Assembly: GCF_006874585.1 (NCBI RefSeq)
Contig: NZ_CP029761.1
Coordinates: 2,925,001-2,989,000 of the forward strand
Reading direction: 5' to 3'
Source of the DNA: Sphingomonas sp. IC081
GTDB lineage: Bacteria > Pseudomonadota > Alphaproteobacteria > Sphingomonadales > Sphingomonadaceae
DNA: 64,000 nucleotides
Shown here piece after piece: positions 35,925-45,228 of this stretch. The translations under genes were made by a program, and so were the position numbers. The notes under the pieces were generated by a model that did not search any database, had not been told where the DNA came from, and was given only the letters and a program-made list of their open reading frames with translations. The number at the start of each line of letters is the position of its first letter. The stretch's first letter is position 1.

Positions 35925-36557
35925 TTAAAGCAAAACCGCCTTCACACCGTCGATCACATACTGCGCAGCCAGAGCCGCCAGCAACACGCCGAGCAGACGC
36001 GTAATCACCGCCTCCACCTTGTCCCCAAGCACCCGCATCAGCGGCCCCGCAGCAGCGAGCGCGGCGAAGCTCAGCACCATCACCGCGACCATCGCGGCAA
36101 GGATCGCCAGGGTCTCTTCCATGCCGTGTGCGCGTGAGGTGAGCAGCATGATCGTGGCGATCGACCCCGGCCCCGCCAGCATCGGCATGGCCATCGGGAA
36201 CACCGAGACGTCATCGACCTCGGGGGTTTCCATGTTATGGGCAATGATCTTCTCGGCCCGTTCCTCGCGCCGCTGGGTGCGCTTTTCGAAGACCATGTCG
36301 ATGGCGATCATGAACAGCATGATGCCGCCCGCAATGCGGAAGGCATTGAGTTCGATGTGCAGCGCGCCCAGCAGGCGTGCGCCGAACAGGGCAAAGACCA
36401 CGAGGATGGCCGCCGCGATCAGGCAGGCGCGGGCCGCCATCGAGATCGCCTGCGAACGGTTCGCCTCGGCCGAAAGACCGGCGTAGATCGGCGCGCAGCC
36501 GGGCGGGTCGATCACCACGAAAAGCGTGACGAAGGCGCTGAGAAAGATTTCGTACAT
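35925..36557 (-). CDS. MarC family inner-membrane protein
   Basis: A 210-aa protein of the MarC/UPF0056 family with six hydrophobic segments. It shows AFVTLFVVIDPPGCAPIYAG at the N-terminus, then RIAGGIMLFMIAIDMVF. After a charged cytoplasmic loop (RTQRREERAEKI) comes AMPMLAGPGSIATIMLL and a C-terminal helix ending QYVIDGVKAVLL. NP/DP-type motifs (IDPPG, AGPGS) suggest a transporter-like fold, but no substrate is established for the family. It starts 4 bp after the end of the next upstream gene. Confidence 0.88.
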   Translation of the reverse strand: MYEIFLSAFVTLFVVIDPPGCAPIYAGLSAEANRSQAISMAARACLIAAAILVVFALFGARLLGALHIELNAFRIAGGIMLFMIAIDMVFEKRTQRREERAEKIIAHNMETPEVDDVSVFPMAMPMLAGPGSIATIMLLTSRAHGMEETLAILAAMVAVMVLSFAALAAAGPLMRVLGDKVEAVITRLLGVLLAALAAQYVIDGVKAVLL

Positions 36558-36561
36558 ATGT

Positions 36562-37263
36562 TTACGGGGCCTTCGGCGCGGCGACGTCGCTGCGCATCAC
36601 TTCGGTCATGGTGCCGTTCTTCATCAGCGAGACGACAAGCGAGCGGGACTGGTCGGCACCGACGCGGTACGACCATGTGAGCGTGCCGTCATCGGAGCGC
36701 CCTTCTCCGGCCATGCCCGGGGCCCCCTTGGCGGGTTCGGGGCGCTCCATCTGCGGACGCGGCCCACCCCGGGGGCAATCGGCCACCGAGGCGGAGAGCA
36801 TGTCGCTATCCGGCAGCGGCTGCGCCAGCGTGTCGCCCTGATCGAGCACCCAGCGGTAATCGCTCTTTTTCCAGCGCTTCTGCCAGATCGTGGTGAAATA
36901 ACCGACCGTCCCGTCCGGCCGCTGCCACGCACCCTTGGTGACCCCCAGGGTGCCGTCGCAGCTCATCCAGACTTGCGCCGCCTGCCACTGCACGGCGGTG
37001 GGCGGGTCCTTGCGGCCACCCAGCCATTGCTGCGCGCGGACGGGCTCGGGCACAAACATCACCGCGTCTTCGGCGGCGGTTTCGCGAAAGGCGGTCCACT
37101 GCCCCTTCTCGCGCGCCAGACGGGCGAAGGCGATCTCCGCCGCGATCAGCGCGCTGGGGTTGGCCGTGCCGACGCCGGGCGCCCGCTCGGGGCGGCGCGC
37201 CAGCGCCGGTGTCGCCACCAGCCCCAGCACCGCTGCCCCTGCGAGAACCCGGCGCAGGATCAA
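36562..37263 (-). CDS. Exported protein of unknown function
   Basis: A 233-aa protein with signal peptide [22 protein letters not shown]. The TTG start at 37263 overlaps the folD stop (TTGA), so it is coupled to folD. The mature part contains [60 protein letters not shown] and [20 protein letters not shown]. The first half resembles the NTF2-like/SnoaL-type domain of exported proteins, in which a cone-shaped fold binds small ligands; this is inference. No catalytic residues could be assigned. Confidence 0.7.
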   Translation of the reverse strand: MILRRVLAGAAVLGLVATPALARRPERAPGVGTANPSALIAAEIAFARLAREKGQWTAFRETAAEDAVMFVPEPVRAQQWLGGRKDPPTAVQWQAAQVWMSCDGTLGVTKGAWQRPDGTVGYFTTIWQKRWKKSDYRWVLDQGDTLAQPLPDSDMLSASVADCPRGGPRPQMERPEPAKGAPGMAGEGRSDDGTLTWSYRVGADQSRSLVVSLMKNGTMTEVMRSDVAAPKAP

Positions 37264-38156
37264 AGCGCGCTCTCGTCGAAGTCGAGACCGGCGTTGCGAT
37301 GGGCGGCAACAATGGTGTTGCGCAGCAGCACCGCGATCGTCATCGGGCCGACGCCGCCGGGAACCGGGGTGATCGCGCCGGCGACCTCGCAAGCCGAGGC
37401 AAAATCGACGTCGCCCACCAGCCTGGTCTTGCCTTCCTCGGCCGCGGGGACGCGGTTGATGCCCACGTCGATCACGGTGGCGCCCGGCTTCAACCAGTCA
37501 CCCTTGACCATTTCCGGACGTCCGACCGCGGCCACCACGATGTCGGCGCGGCGGACGACCTCGGGCAGGTCCCTGGTGCGGCTGTGGGCGACGGTGACGG
37601 TGCAGCTCTCAGCGATCAGCAGCTGCGCCATCGGCTTGCCGACGATGTTCGAGCGGCCGATCACCACGGCGTCGAGACCCGAGAGCGAGCCGAGCTTGTC
37701 CTTCAGCAGCATCACGCAGCCCAGCGGCGTGCAGGGCACGAAGCCCGGCAGGCCGGTGGCGAGCCGCCCGACATTGACGACATGGAAACCGTCCACGTCC
37801 TTGTCGGGGTTGATCGTGGCGATCACCTTCTGCTCGTTCATGTGCGCAGGCAGCGGCAGCTGGACAAGAATGCCGTCGACGCGCGGATCCTCGTTCAGTT
37901 CGCGCACCAGCGCCAGGAGGTCCGCCTCGGCGGTGTCGGCGGGCAGCTTGTGTTCGAAACTGGCCATGCCGGCGGCGAGGGTCTGCTTGCCCTTGTTGCG
38001 GACATAGACCTGGCTGGCCGGGTCTTCGCCCACCAGCACGACGGCGAGGCCCGGCTTGCGACCGGTGCGCGCCTCGAAGCCGACGGCGGCGGTGCCGACC
38101 CGCGCGCGCAGGCCTTCGGCAAAGGCCTTGCCGTCAATGATGCTTGCCTGCGTCAT
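37260..38156 (-). CDS. folD: Bifunctional methylenetetrahydrofolate dehydrogenase/cyclohydrolase
   Basis: FolD interconverts 5,10-methylene-THF and 10-formyl-THF with NADP+ for one-carbon metabolism. The 298-aa protein has [20 protein letters not shown] (with the Tyr and Lys of the active site, K in YVRNKGK), [52 protein letters not shown] and [18 protein letters not shown] 38156 overlaps the yggT stop (TGATG). The order yggT, folD, exported protein, marC suggests one transcript. Confidence 0.97.
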   Translation of the reverse strand: MTQASIIDGKAFAEGLRARVGTAAVGFEARTGRKPGLAVVLVGEDPASQVYVRNKGKQTLAAGMASFEHKLPADTAEADLLALVRELNEDPRVDGILVQLPLPAHMNEQKVIATINPDKDVDGFHVVNVGRLATGLPGFVPCTPLGCVMLLKDKLGSLSGLDAVVIGRSNIVGKPMAQLLIAESCTVTVAHSRTRDLPEVVRRADIVVAAVGRPEMVKGDWLKPGATVIDVGINRVPAAEEGKTRLVGDVDFASACEVAGAITPVPGGVGPMTIAVLLRNTIVAAHRNAGLDFDESAL

Positions 38157-38470
38157 CAGTAATAGGCCCTTGCAAGGTTGCCGACGATGATCTGCACGAT
38201 CGTCAGGCCAATGATCAGCGCCATCGGCGAGAAGTCGATCGGCGAGGTGTTCGGCATGATCCGGCGGATCGGCCGCAGCATCGGCTCGAGGATCGCGTTG
38301 AGCGCGGTCCACACCGCCGAAACGAACTGGTTGTGCATGTTGACCACGTTGAACGCGATCAGCAGGCCCAGCACGAACTGCACGATCACCACAAAGAGGA
38401 TGATGCTGATCAGGTAGTCGATTATCTGGTAGAGGGTGAGGAACAGCAACGCCGGCTCCTTGAAATCCAT
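38156..38470 (-). CDS. YggT family membrane protein
   Basis: A 104-aa protein with two long hydrophobic segments (LIIFL-type N-terminal segment [20 protein letters not shown] and C-terminal [20 protein letters not shown]). Between them lies the signature [20 protein letters not shown], which defines the YggT/YCF19 family. Members help osmotic tolerance or cofactor/division-site assembly in different lineages; no biochemical role is fixed. It leads the run into folD through a TGATG overlap. Confidence 0.92.
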   Translation of the reverse strand: MDFKEPALLFLTLYQIIDYLISIILFVVIVQFVLGLLIAFNVVNMHNQFVSAVWTALNAILEPMLRPIRRIMPNTSPIDFSPMALIIGLTIVQIIVGNLARAYY

Positions 38471-38654
38471 AGGGATGCGTTCAGGCCCGCGAGCGGCGGA
38501 CTTTCCAGCACTTTCTCAGGCGCTGATAGCCGAATGGCGGGCGCCGGGGCAAGGGCACGTCCACGATGGACGGATGGGCATCGACCAAGGGCCAAGGGCC
38601 AACTACCAAGGGCCAGGCACCAAGGCCGAAATGCCCGGCGCGCCTCACGCCATG
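38471..38654. repeat. Intergenic region with AAGGGCCA tandem repeats
   Basis: 184 bp between yggT and the lipoprotein gene. CCAAGGGCCA units recur at about 38585-38622. The region must include the yggT promoter. No gene was recognised. Confidence 0.5.
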
Positions 38655-39215
38655 CTATTGCGGCAGCGTGGAACTGCGCTCGATCCGCCAGGTGAGCTGC
38701 TCGGCGCTCGCCCCCGGCACGTCGTTGACGCGGCGCAGGACAATGGTGCCCCGGCGCGAGGGGCGACCATCGGCGAAGTCGATCACCAGCGGCGCCTCGT
38801 AATAGAGCGATCCGGCGGCGCCTTCCATGTCGCCCTTGCCCACCGCGATCTTCGGACCGGCATCGCCGCCGAATTCCTTCGCCAGCTTCTCCGGGGTCAT
38901 CTGCGCGTCGAGGCTCCAGGCGCGGGCGGCATCCGCCCAGTCACCCACGCGCAGGGCATTGGTGTAGAAGCGCAGCAGGCGTTCCGGATCGCGGCGTTCG
39001 TTCAGCGCTTCGAGGTCGAGCTTGGCGACGGCATCGGCATTGGCCGCAGCGGTCGCGCTGTCGCTGGGCGTATCGTCGGTGACCGCAGCCGCCTCGCTCG
39101 CTTCCATGCTCGCCGCGCCGCTGGGCTGGGCGTCCGGCTCCTTGCTGCAGCCCGCGAGCAGAAGCGCGAAAGCCGAAACGGAGAGAACCGGGGCGAGAAG
39201 GAAACTGGTACGCAT
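38655..39215 (-). CDS. Putative lipoprotein of unknown function
   Basis: A 186-aa precursor with a signal sequence and lipobox, VLSVSAFALLLAGC, at residues ~10-23. A low-complexity Ala/Ser/Asp linker follows, up to about residue 60. The C-terminal domain (LLRFYTNALRVGDWADAARA, then WSLDAQMTPEKLAKEFG, then RRGTIVLRRVNDVPGASAEQ) has no family I recognise. It looks like a substrate-exposed periplasmic or outer-membrane lipoprotein. The codon pattern fits its neighbours. Confidence 0.75.
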   Translation of the reverse strand: MRTSFLLAPVLSVSAFALLLAGCSKEPDAQPSGAASMEASEAAAVTDDTPSDSATAAANADAVAKLDLEALNERRDPERLLRFYTNALRVGDWADAARAWSLDAQMTPEKLAKEFGGDAGPKIAVGKGDMEGAAGSLYYEAPLVIDFADGRPSRRGTIVLRRVNDVPGASAEQLTWRIERSSTLPQ

Positions 39216-39275
39216 TGTAATCGAAAGGGCCTTTCTGCCGGAATGTCCCCCCGCTGCAGGTGGCTTAGGTCTGAT

Positions 39276-39420
39276 CCGAAACTATCGTTTCGGATCGTTC
39301 GGCACCAGCCCTCTCCCCCACCCTGCCACCCGGCGATAGGACCCTGTGGGTGGCAGGGTGAGGGAGAGGGCTGGTGCCGAACCAAAATCCGCCTTTGGGG
39401 CGAATTTTCAATCAGACTCT
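39276..39420. repeat. Long palindromic element, copy 2
   Basis: Arms 39297-39331 and 39348-39382 pair over 34 of 35 nt. The arm begins GTTCGGCACCAGCCCTCTCC. On the left is a smaller hairpin, CCGAAAC/GTTTCGG (39276-39293). On the right the element runs to AATTTTCAATCAGACTCTT. Related copies are at 12646-12727 and 54520-54660. Confidence 0.85.
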
Positions 39421-40319
39421 TACCCGGCCCGGATCAACGTACCGGCGCCTTCCTGCGTGAATATTTCCAGCAACATGGCATGGGAAACCCGCCCGTCAAG
39501 CACGACCGCCGCCTCGCAGCCCGCTTCCACCGCATGGACGCAGGTTTCGAGCTTGGGGATCATGCCGCCGGAAATCGTGCCGTCCTGCTGGAGTACCTTG
39601 ATATCGGCGGGCGTGAGATCGGTCAGCAGTTCGCCCTGCTTGTCGAGCACGCCGTGCACGTCGGTCAGCAGGAACAGACGCGCGGCGCCCAGCGCGGCGG
39701 CAATGGCGCCGGCCATGGTGTCGGCGTTGATGTTGTAGGTCGCCCCGTCCTCGCCCGGGGCGATCGGGGCGATCACCGGGATCATGCCGGCGGCCGAGAT
39801 CGTCTCGATCACGCTGGTGTCGATCTTCGCGGGCTCACCCACAAAGCCGAGGTCGACCACGCGCTCGATATTGCTGTCCGGGTCCTTGGCGGTGCGCTGG
39901 ACCTTGGAGGCGGTGACGAGGCCGCCGTCCTTGCCGGAAATGCCCATGGCCTTGCCACCGGCTTCGCTGATCCAGCCGACGATTTCCTTGTTGATCACGC
40001 CCGAAAGCACCATCTCGGCGACCTTGGCGGTCTCCTTGTCGGTGACGCGCAGACCATCCACGAAGCGCGATTCGACACCCATGGTCTTGAGCATGGCGCC
40101 GATCTGCGGACCGCCGCCGTGAACGACCACGGGGTTGATCCCCACCGCCTTGAGCAGCACCACGTCCTCGGCGAAATCGCGCGCGAGTTCGGGATCGCCC
40201 ATGGCATGGCCGCCGTATTTCACGACAAACGTGCGACCGGCATAACGCTGCATGTAGGGCAGCGCATCGACGAGCGTCTCGGCCTTCGAGAGCATGGCGG
40301 GATCGTGAGGATTCGGCAT
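39420..40319 (-). CDS. argB: Acetylglutamate kinase
   Basis: Phosphorylates N-acetylglutamate, the second step of arginine synthesis. The 299-aa protein has [13 protein letters not shown] (ATP-binding Lys), [66 protein letters not shown] and the arginine-sensing type N-terminal helix ([19 protein letters not shown]). That helix suggests the hexameric, feedback-inhibited form. yhhQ lies downstream. Confidence 0.97.
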   Translation of the reverse strand: MPNPHDPAMLSKAETLVDALPYMQRYAGRTFVVKYGGHAMGDPELARDFAEDVVLLKAVGINPVVVHGGGPQIGAMLKTMGVESRFVDGLRVTDKETAKVAEMVLSGVINKEIVGWISEAGGKAMGISGKDGGLVTASKVQRTAKDPDSNIERVVDLGFVGEPAKIDTSVIETISAAGMIPVIAPIAPGEDGATYNINADTMAGAIAAALGAARLFLLTDVHGVLDKQGELLTDLTPADIKVLQQDGTISGGMIPKLETCVHAVEAGCEAAVVLDGRVSHAMLLEIFTQEGAGTLIRAG

Positions 40320-40396
40320 GGGCGCGCTTTAGACCCCTTGCGCGGAATTAAAACCCGTTTCCGGCCTCGGAAGACCGATTATTTCGCGGGGTTTGC

Positions 40397-41074
40397 TCAA
40401 ACGCCGTCCAGCTTGCGACCCAGCTTCACGAACAGCCAGATGAACGGCGGCACCATGATCGTGGAGAGCAGGACCTTCGAGATGATCTGCCCCTCCATGA
40501 TCTGCCAGAGCGGCAAGACGCCGGCAAAGGAGATGGTGATGAAGATCAGGGTGTCGACGATCTGGCTGAGCAGGCTGGCGATCCAGGCGCGGACGATCAG
40601 CAGGCCGCCCTCGCGCCCGGCGGCAAGCCGCGCGAACACGGTGACGTTGAGCGTCTGCGACACGCCGTAGGACACCAGCCCTGCAAACTGCATGCGCGCG
40701 CCCTGGCCCAGCAGGCGGGCATAGGCCTCCTGGTCCTGCCAGAACGGCGCGGGCGGAACGACGTTGATCACCAGCGCCAAGAGGCTCATCGAGACGATCA
40801 GCGGGATGAAGCCGAAGCGCACCAGCCGGTTGGCGACAACCGTGCCGTGCAGCTCCGCCACCGCGCTGGAGATCACCACCAGCAGCAGAAACGCGAAGAT
40901 TCCGGACTCCACCGCAAGGTCACCGACCAGCGGCCAGTGCCCCAGCGAGGCGATCTTGATGCCCAGCACACCGGCCAGGACCACGAGCCCGCCGTAGAGG
41001 GGCGTGAAGACCAACATCGAGCGGGGAATGAGAATCGCGCGGGACTGCGCGCTTGCCGGGGCTTGCGGTTCCAT
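40397..41074 (-). CDS. Queuosine precursor transporter (YhhQ family)
   Basis: A 225-aa inner-membrane protein of the YhhQ/VUT family, which imports the queuosine precursors preQ0/preQ1. About six hydrophobic segments are visible, including GIFAFLLLVVISSAVAELHG, FIPLIVSMSLLALVINVVPP and LLSQIVDTLIFITISFAG (the family motif with SQxxDTxIF). It lies downstream of argB on the opposite side of the nucleoside-transporter promoter. No tgt/que gene is nearby. Confidence 0.9.
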   Translation of the reverse strand: MEPQAPASAQSRAILIPRSMLVFTPLYGGLVVLAGVLGIKIASLGHWPLVGDLAVESGIFAFLLLVVISSAVAELHGTVVANRLVRFGFIPLIVSMSLLALVINVVPPAPFWQDQEAYARLLGQGARMQFAGLVSYGVSQTLNVTVFARLAAGREGGLLIVRAWIASLLSQIVDTLIFITISFAGVLPLWQIMEGQIISKVLLSTIMVPPFIWLFVKLGRKLDGV

Positions 41075-41176
41075 GGCGATGCTCTAACGGGCTTGGCACA
41101 ATTGCACTAGCCGTCACGAATGCGCGCCTCTAGGTTTGCGCACAGATTCAGCATGTTTTTTGGAGACCCGGGGACG

Positions 41177-42514
41177 ATGCACGTCGCCTACAGCCTGCTC
41201 GGCATCGTTCTCATCATGGCCGCCGCCTTTCTTCTGTCCACGAATCGCAAGGCCATCCGCCTGCGCGTGGTGGGCGCCGCCTTTGCGCTTCAGGCGGGTC
41301 TTGCCGCGCTTGTCCTCTATGTTCCTTTCGGCAAGGACCTGCTCGGCGGCGCCGCGGCGGGCGTGGAAAGCCTGCTCGGTTATGCCCATGCCGGTGTCGA
41401 CTTCCTGTTCGGCCCGCTTGCCAGCCCGGAGATCGGCGGCCACTCCTTCGCGATCTCGGCGCTGCCGGTCATCATCTTCTTCGCCTCGCTGATCTCGATC
41501 CTCTACTACCTCAAGATCATGCCGCTGGTGGTGCGCTGGATCGGCGGCGGCCTCGAAAAGATCACCGGCATCAGCAAGGTAGAAAGCCTCTGCGCCGCCT
41601 CGAACATCTTCGTGGGCCAGAGCGAGGCGCCGCTGGTGATCCGCCCCTATCTCGCCGCCCTCAATCCCTCGCAGCTGTTCTGCGTGATGAGCGTGGGCCT
41701 GGCCGGCGTCGCCGGCACGATCCTGGCCGCCTATGCCTCGATGGGCATCCGCATCGACTACCTCGTCGCCGCCGCCTTCATGTCGGCGCCGGGCGGCATC
41801 TTCATGGCCAAGATGATCATGCCCGATCCGCGCCCCGTTGCCGAGAACGGTACCGAGGATGAAACCGACGTGCATGAAGGCACCCTGCCGCCCGCCGGTG
41901 CCGCCGCCGCCGCGCTCAACCGCGCGGACGTGACCCACCTTCCGGGCGTCCACGTCGACGAGCCCGAAGCGGTCGAGCACGAGGAAGAAAAGCCCGCCAA
42001 CATCATCATGGCCGCCTCGCAGGGCGCCCAGACCGGCGTGAAGCTGGCCGTCGCCGTCGGCGCGATGGTGCTGGCCTTCGTGGCGCTGATCGCGCTTGCC
42101 AATGGCCTGGTCGGTTGGATCGGGGCGCTGTTCGGCTTCACCGGCGTGACCTTCCAGGGCCTGCTCGGCTATCTGTTCGCCCCGGTCTTCTACCTGCTCG
42201 CCGCGCCCGACTGGCACGAGGCGATGCAGGCCGGCAGCCTGTTCGGCAGCAAGATCGTGCTCAACGAATTTGTCGCCTTCATCGACCTTGGCCAGATGAA
42301 GGAACTTTCCGCGCGCACCGTTGCCGTCGTGACCTTTGCGCTCTGCGGCTTTGCCAACTTCTCGTCGATCGCGATCCAGATGGCGGTGACCGGCGGCCTC
42401 GCGCCCAACCAGCGCCCGATCATTGCCCGCCTCGGCGTGCGGGCGCTGTGCGCGGGCAGCCTTTCGAACCTGATGAGCGCGGCGCTGGCCGGGCTGTTTC
42501 TTGGATTGAACTGA
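41177..42514 (+). CDS. nupC: Concentrative nucleoside transporter (NupC/CNT family)
   Basis: A 445-aa ion-coupled nucleoside symporter of the inner membrane. It has the CNT hallmarks GISKVESLCAASNIFVGQSE, PLVIRPYLAALNPSQLFCVM, GSKIVLNEFVAF and CGFANFSSIAIQMAVTGGLA. Between the middle helices lies an unusual acidic cytoplasmic insert of about 60 residues (ENGTEDETDVHEGTLPPAGA, later DEPEAVEHEEEKPAN). ATG 41177 has GGGGA upstream. It diverges from yhhQ, 102 bp away; both move nucleobase-like compounds. Confidence 0.93.
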   Translation: MHVAYSLLGIVLIMAAAFLLSTNRKAIRLRVVGAAFALQAGLAALVLYVPFGKDLLGGAAAGVESLLGYAHAGVDFLFGPLASPEIGGHSFAISALPVIIFFASLISILYYLKIMPLVVRWIGGGLEKITGISKVESLCAASNIFVGQSEAPLVIRPYLAALNPSQLFCVMSVGLAGVAGTILAAYASMGIRIDYLVAAAFMSAPGGIFMAKMIMPDPRPVAENGTEDETDVHEGTLPPAGAAAAALNRADVTHLPGVHVDEPEAVEHEEEKPANIIMAASQGAQTGVKLAVAVGAMVLAFVALIALANGLVGWIGALFGFTGVTFQGLLGYLFAPVFYLLAAPDWHEAMQAGSLFGSKIVLNEFVAFIDLGQMKELSARTVAVVTFALCGFANFSSIAIQMAVTGGLAPNQRPIIARLGVRALCAGSLSNLMSAALAGLFLGLN

Positions 42515-42521
42515 GGAAAGG

Positions 42522-42708
42522 GGATGATCCTGGGGCCTCGGGCCCCAGCCCCCATTAGCGTCTCCGCCCACGCCCTGCATATCCGTAGCGCACTCCTTGC
42601 TGCCGCAGGCCATAATGCCTCCCGACGCAGCCATGGGCGCACAACGCAGTTGGCCCGCGTGCCCTAGACGGTCATGGGGGTGCAGGGGGGCTATGCTCCC
42701 CTGCTTTA
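42522..42708 (+). repeat. Dispersed ~200-bp hairpin-bounded repeat, copy B
   Basis: Same element as copies A and C. The left hairpin is CCTGGGGCC/GGCCCCAG (42529-42548) and the right hairpin GCAGGGG/CCCCTGC (42682-42704), followed by TTT. The middle shares CTCCCGACGCAGCCATGGGC-like sequence and GCAGTTGG...GCGTG..CTAGACGGT with copy C. It lies between convergent nupC and the carboxylesterase gene. Confidence 0.8.
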
Positions 42709-42714
42709 TCTCTT

Positions 42715-44193
42715 CTACTTCCCCCTCCCCGGCTCCACGTCCCGCCCGGCCCACGCGGCATAACGCTCTGCCTCAGGATTCTCCTCGAACCGGTCAGCCA
42801 GATCGTAGACCCGCACCTTGCGCGAGGGTTCTTCGTAGCGCGGCCAGCTGTCGCCCGGATCGCCATGCCGGACAAAATGCGCGACATGCGCGCGCATCCG
42901 CCGCCCCAGTTCGGCGCGGCGCCCCCGATCCGGCCCGCCGCGCACCAGCGCCATCTTGAGCCCTGTAAATGGCCAGAACACCGTCAGGTCCAGTCCGTGC
43001 GTGGCACCGGCCAGCGGATGGGCATAATCGAAACGATAGAACCAAGTCGGCTGCGTTTGCGCGTGGCGTTCAGCAAAGTGGCGGGTCGGCATGACGAACG
43101 TAAGGTCAGAGCCCAGCGCGATGCGTCCCTTCCGGTCGCGCGGATAACAAGCCAGGATCCGCGCGGCCTGCACCTCGCCAAGCTGCGCGCGCACCAGCGC
43201 TTCGAGATCGGCCCATTTCGAGGGCAGGATATCGCCCGGCATGAGGTCGAACAGCCGTATCTCGTCGCGGGTGGCGCCCGCCAGCAGCGGGACCGGCGCG
43301 GTCGGCGTCTGCAGGGCCTGCGCAAACGAGGCGGGCAGGATGTCGCCGTCGTACCACGGGGCGGCGGGGATCGCATGGGTCAACTTTTTGCCGACTTCGG
43401 CCTGCGCCTTGATGAGGTCGCCGAGAGGCATTGTCCTGAGGCGCTCTTCGCTCGCCTGGTCGAGGCCCAGCACCTCGGCATAACGCTGGCCGTCGCGGAT
43501 CGCGCGCTCGCGGTCGTGGATCAGGCTGACGGCCCCGGACATCATGACCGCGCCGTGAAACAGCCCCTGCGCGCGCGGCGACAGCATCAGCAGCGAGACC
43601 GACATCGACCCCGCCGACTGCCCGCAGATGGTCACCCGCTGCGGATCGCCGCCAAAGTCGGCAATGGTATCGCGCACCCATTCGAGCGCGGCGATCTGGT
43701 CGCGCAGCCCGAGGTTCGACGGGATACCGGGAATGCCGAGCGCATCGCCGAAATTGACGAAGCCCAGCACGCCGACCCGGTAGTTGATGGTAACGACCAC
43801 GATGTCGCCCTCGCGCGCCAGCCGGGAGGCATCATAGGAATTCGCGCTGCCCGCCATGAAGGCGCCGCCGTGGATCCAGACCATGACCGGCTTCGGGCCG
43901 GGCGTGCCGCCTTGCGGGCAGAAGACGTTGAGGTGAAGGCAATCCTCGCCATAGTCCTCTCCCTCCAGCATCTCCGGCCTTACCCTGGCGCCATATTGCT
44001 GGGGACACCGGCGTGCGAATCGGTCGGCGGCACGCAGGCCCTGCCATGGCTCGGCCGGTGCGGGCGCCGCGAAGCGTCCGGCGCGGGCGTAGGGAATGCC
44101 AAGGAAGCGCGAAACGCCCAGCCCGCCCTGCCCGTCCTGCACGCTTTGCCCGGCCAGCCGTCCCATGCGCGTTTCGATCTCGATCACCGACAT
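42715..44193 (-). CDS. Carboxylesterase type B
   Basis: A 492-aa alpha/beta-hydrolase of the carboxylesterase/cholinesterase family. It shows RFLGIPYARAGRF near the N-terminus, EDCLHLNVFCP, the oxyanion-hole VMVWIHGGAFMAGSAN and the nucleophile elbow VTICGQSAGSMSVSLLMLSP (Ser about residue 185). The catalytic Glu/Asp and His should be in the regions around DEIRLFDL and the YAHPLAGATHGLDL segment. No signal peptide, so cytosolic. ATG 44193 has GGGGATT upstream. The ester substrate is unknown. Confidence 0.9.
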   Translation of the reverse strand: MSVIEIETRMGRLAGQSVQDGQGGLGVSRFLGIPYARAGRFAAPAPAEPWQGLRAADRFARRCPQQYGARVRPEMLEGEDYGEDCLHLNVFCPQGGTPGPKPVMVWIHGGAFMAGSANSYDASRLAREGDIVVVTINYRVGVLGFVNFGDALGIPGIPSNLGLRDQIAALEWVRDTIADFGGDPQRVTICGQSAGSMSVSLLMLSPRAQGLFHGAVMMSGAVSLIHDRERAIRDGQRYAEVLGLDQASEERLRTMPLGDLIKAQAEVGKKLTHAIPAAPWYDGDILPASFAQALQTPTAPVPLLAGATRDEIRLFDLMPGDILPSKWADLEALVRAQLGEVQAARILACYPRDRKGRIALGSDLTFVMPTRHFAERHAQTQPTWFYRFDYAHPLAGATHGLDLTVFWPFTGLKMALVRGGPDRGRRAELGRRMRAHVAHFVRHGDPGDSWPRYEEPSRKVRVYDLADRFEENPEAERYAAWAGRDVEPGRGK

Positions 44194-44411
44194 CCGCAAA
44201 TCCCCTGTATCCGCCGGCTTTCCGCCGATTCCCTTGCCCTCAGGGTAAGCCCCTATCGGCGCGAGACCAGCGCGATCGCATCCGCCCCGGCAATGATCGC
44301 CCCGGTGGCAGCCAGGCCTCCGCGCCGGCCGATTTTTCCCTTTTCGAAAGAGGACTTGCACAAAACGCACAATGGAGGCAGCATTCCGCCCGGCCATCGT
44401 GGAGGGCACCC

Positions 44412-44768
44412 ATGGACGAGCGCAGCAGCACCAGTTCCGGCTTCGAATTCAACCATCCGACGATCATCAGCCTGCTCTATCTGGCCTCCTGCGTAACGGG
44501 GGTGACACTCATCGTCGGCGTCGTGCTCGCCTATGTCTGGCGGGGGGAGGCGAAGGCGGAGTGGGAAGCCTCGCACTATCAGTACCTGATCAATACCTTC
44601 TGGATCGGCCTTGTCGGCTCGATCGTCGGTTGCCTGCTGCTGATCGTGGTGATCGGCCTGCTGGTGCTGATGGCGGTCGGCGTGCTGGTCATCGTTCGCT
44701 GCGTGCTGAGCCTGCTCAACGCGCAAAAACATCAACCCATGCCCAATCCGGGCAGTTGGACCGTCTGA
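44412..44768 (+). CDS. DUF4870-like small membrane protein
   Basis: A 118-aa protein with two to three hydrophobic helices (IISLLYLASCVTGVTLIVGV, then FWIGLVGSIVGCLLLIVVIG). It has a short soluble N-terminus and a C-terminus ending KHQPMPNPGSWTV. The HPTIISLLYL start and the NPGSW ending match small DUF4870-type membrane proteins. Function unknown. It diverges from the carboxylesterase; the ATG follows GGAGGGCACCC. Confidence 0.78.
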   Translation: MDERSSTSSGFEFNHPTIISLLYLASCVTGVTLIVGVVLAYVWRGEAKAEWEASHYQYLINTFWIGLVGSIVGCLLLIVVIGLLVLMAVGVLVIVRCVLSLLNAQKHQPMPNPGSWTV

Positions 44769-44871
44769 ACACCCCGTCGGGTCGCTAATCCGGGCACAAG
44801 AAACCCGGTAACCGAATGATAACCCTAGGGCTTCAGGCTGACCGACCAGGAATGGCCGGGGGGCACCGCCT

Positions 44872-45228
44872 GTGAGAGCTTTGAGATTCAGCGCCCACCA
44901 GCGCTTTGCCGTACGCCGCAAGGCATCGATCCACCGTGACGGCCGCCGCATCGGCAGCGGCCTCTTGATCGAACTTTCGCAGGAAGGCTGCCGGCTCGGC
45001 TGCCTGTCGCAGGCCGCCCAAGACCGCATGGCCACGCTGCAACTCGACGATATCGTTGCCATCAAGGTCGACGGCGCCGCCGCGATCGAGGCACGCGTGC
45101 GCTGGACGCGCGACGGCACGCTGGGGCTCAAGCTGATCCACGCCTTCCACCGCGCCGAACTCGATCGCATGATCCGCACCTGCCGCGGAGAGTTCGACGA
45201 ATCCGGTCAGCGCGAATATGGGACCTGA
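44872..45228 (+). CDS. PilZ domain protein
   Basis: A single-domain, 118-aa PilZ protein, a likely c-di-GMP effector. The N-terminal RFAVRRKASIHRDG matches the RxxxR motif. The second motif reads ELSQEGCRLG, with Glu in place of the usual Asp/Asn, which may weaken binding. GTG start at 44872. Its stop overlaps the next gene's ATG (TGATG). Confidence 0.82.
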   Translation: MRALRFSAHQRFAVRRKASIHRDGRRIGSGLLIELSQEGCRLGCLSQAAQDRMATLQLDDIVAIKVDGAAAIEARVRWTRDGTLGLKLIHAFHRAELDRMIRTCRGEFDESGQREYGT

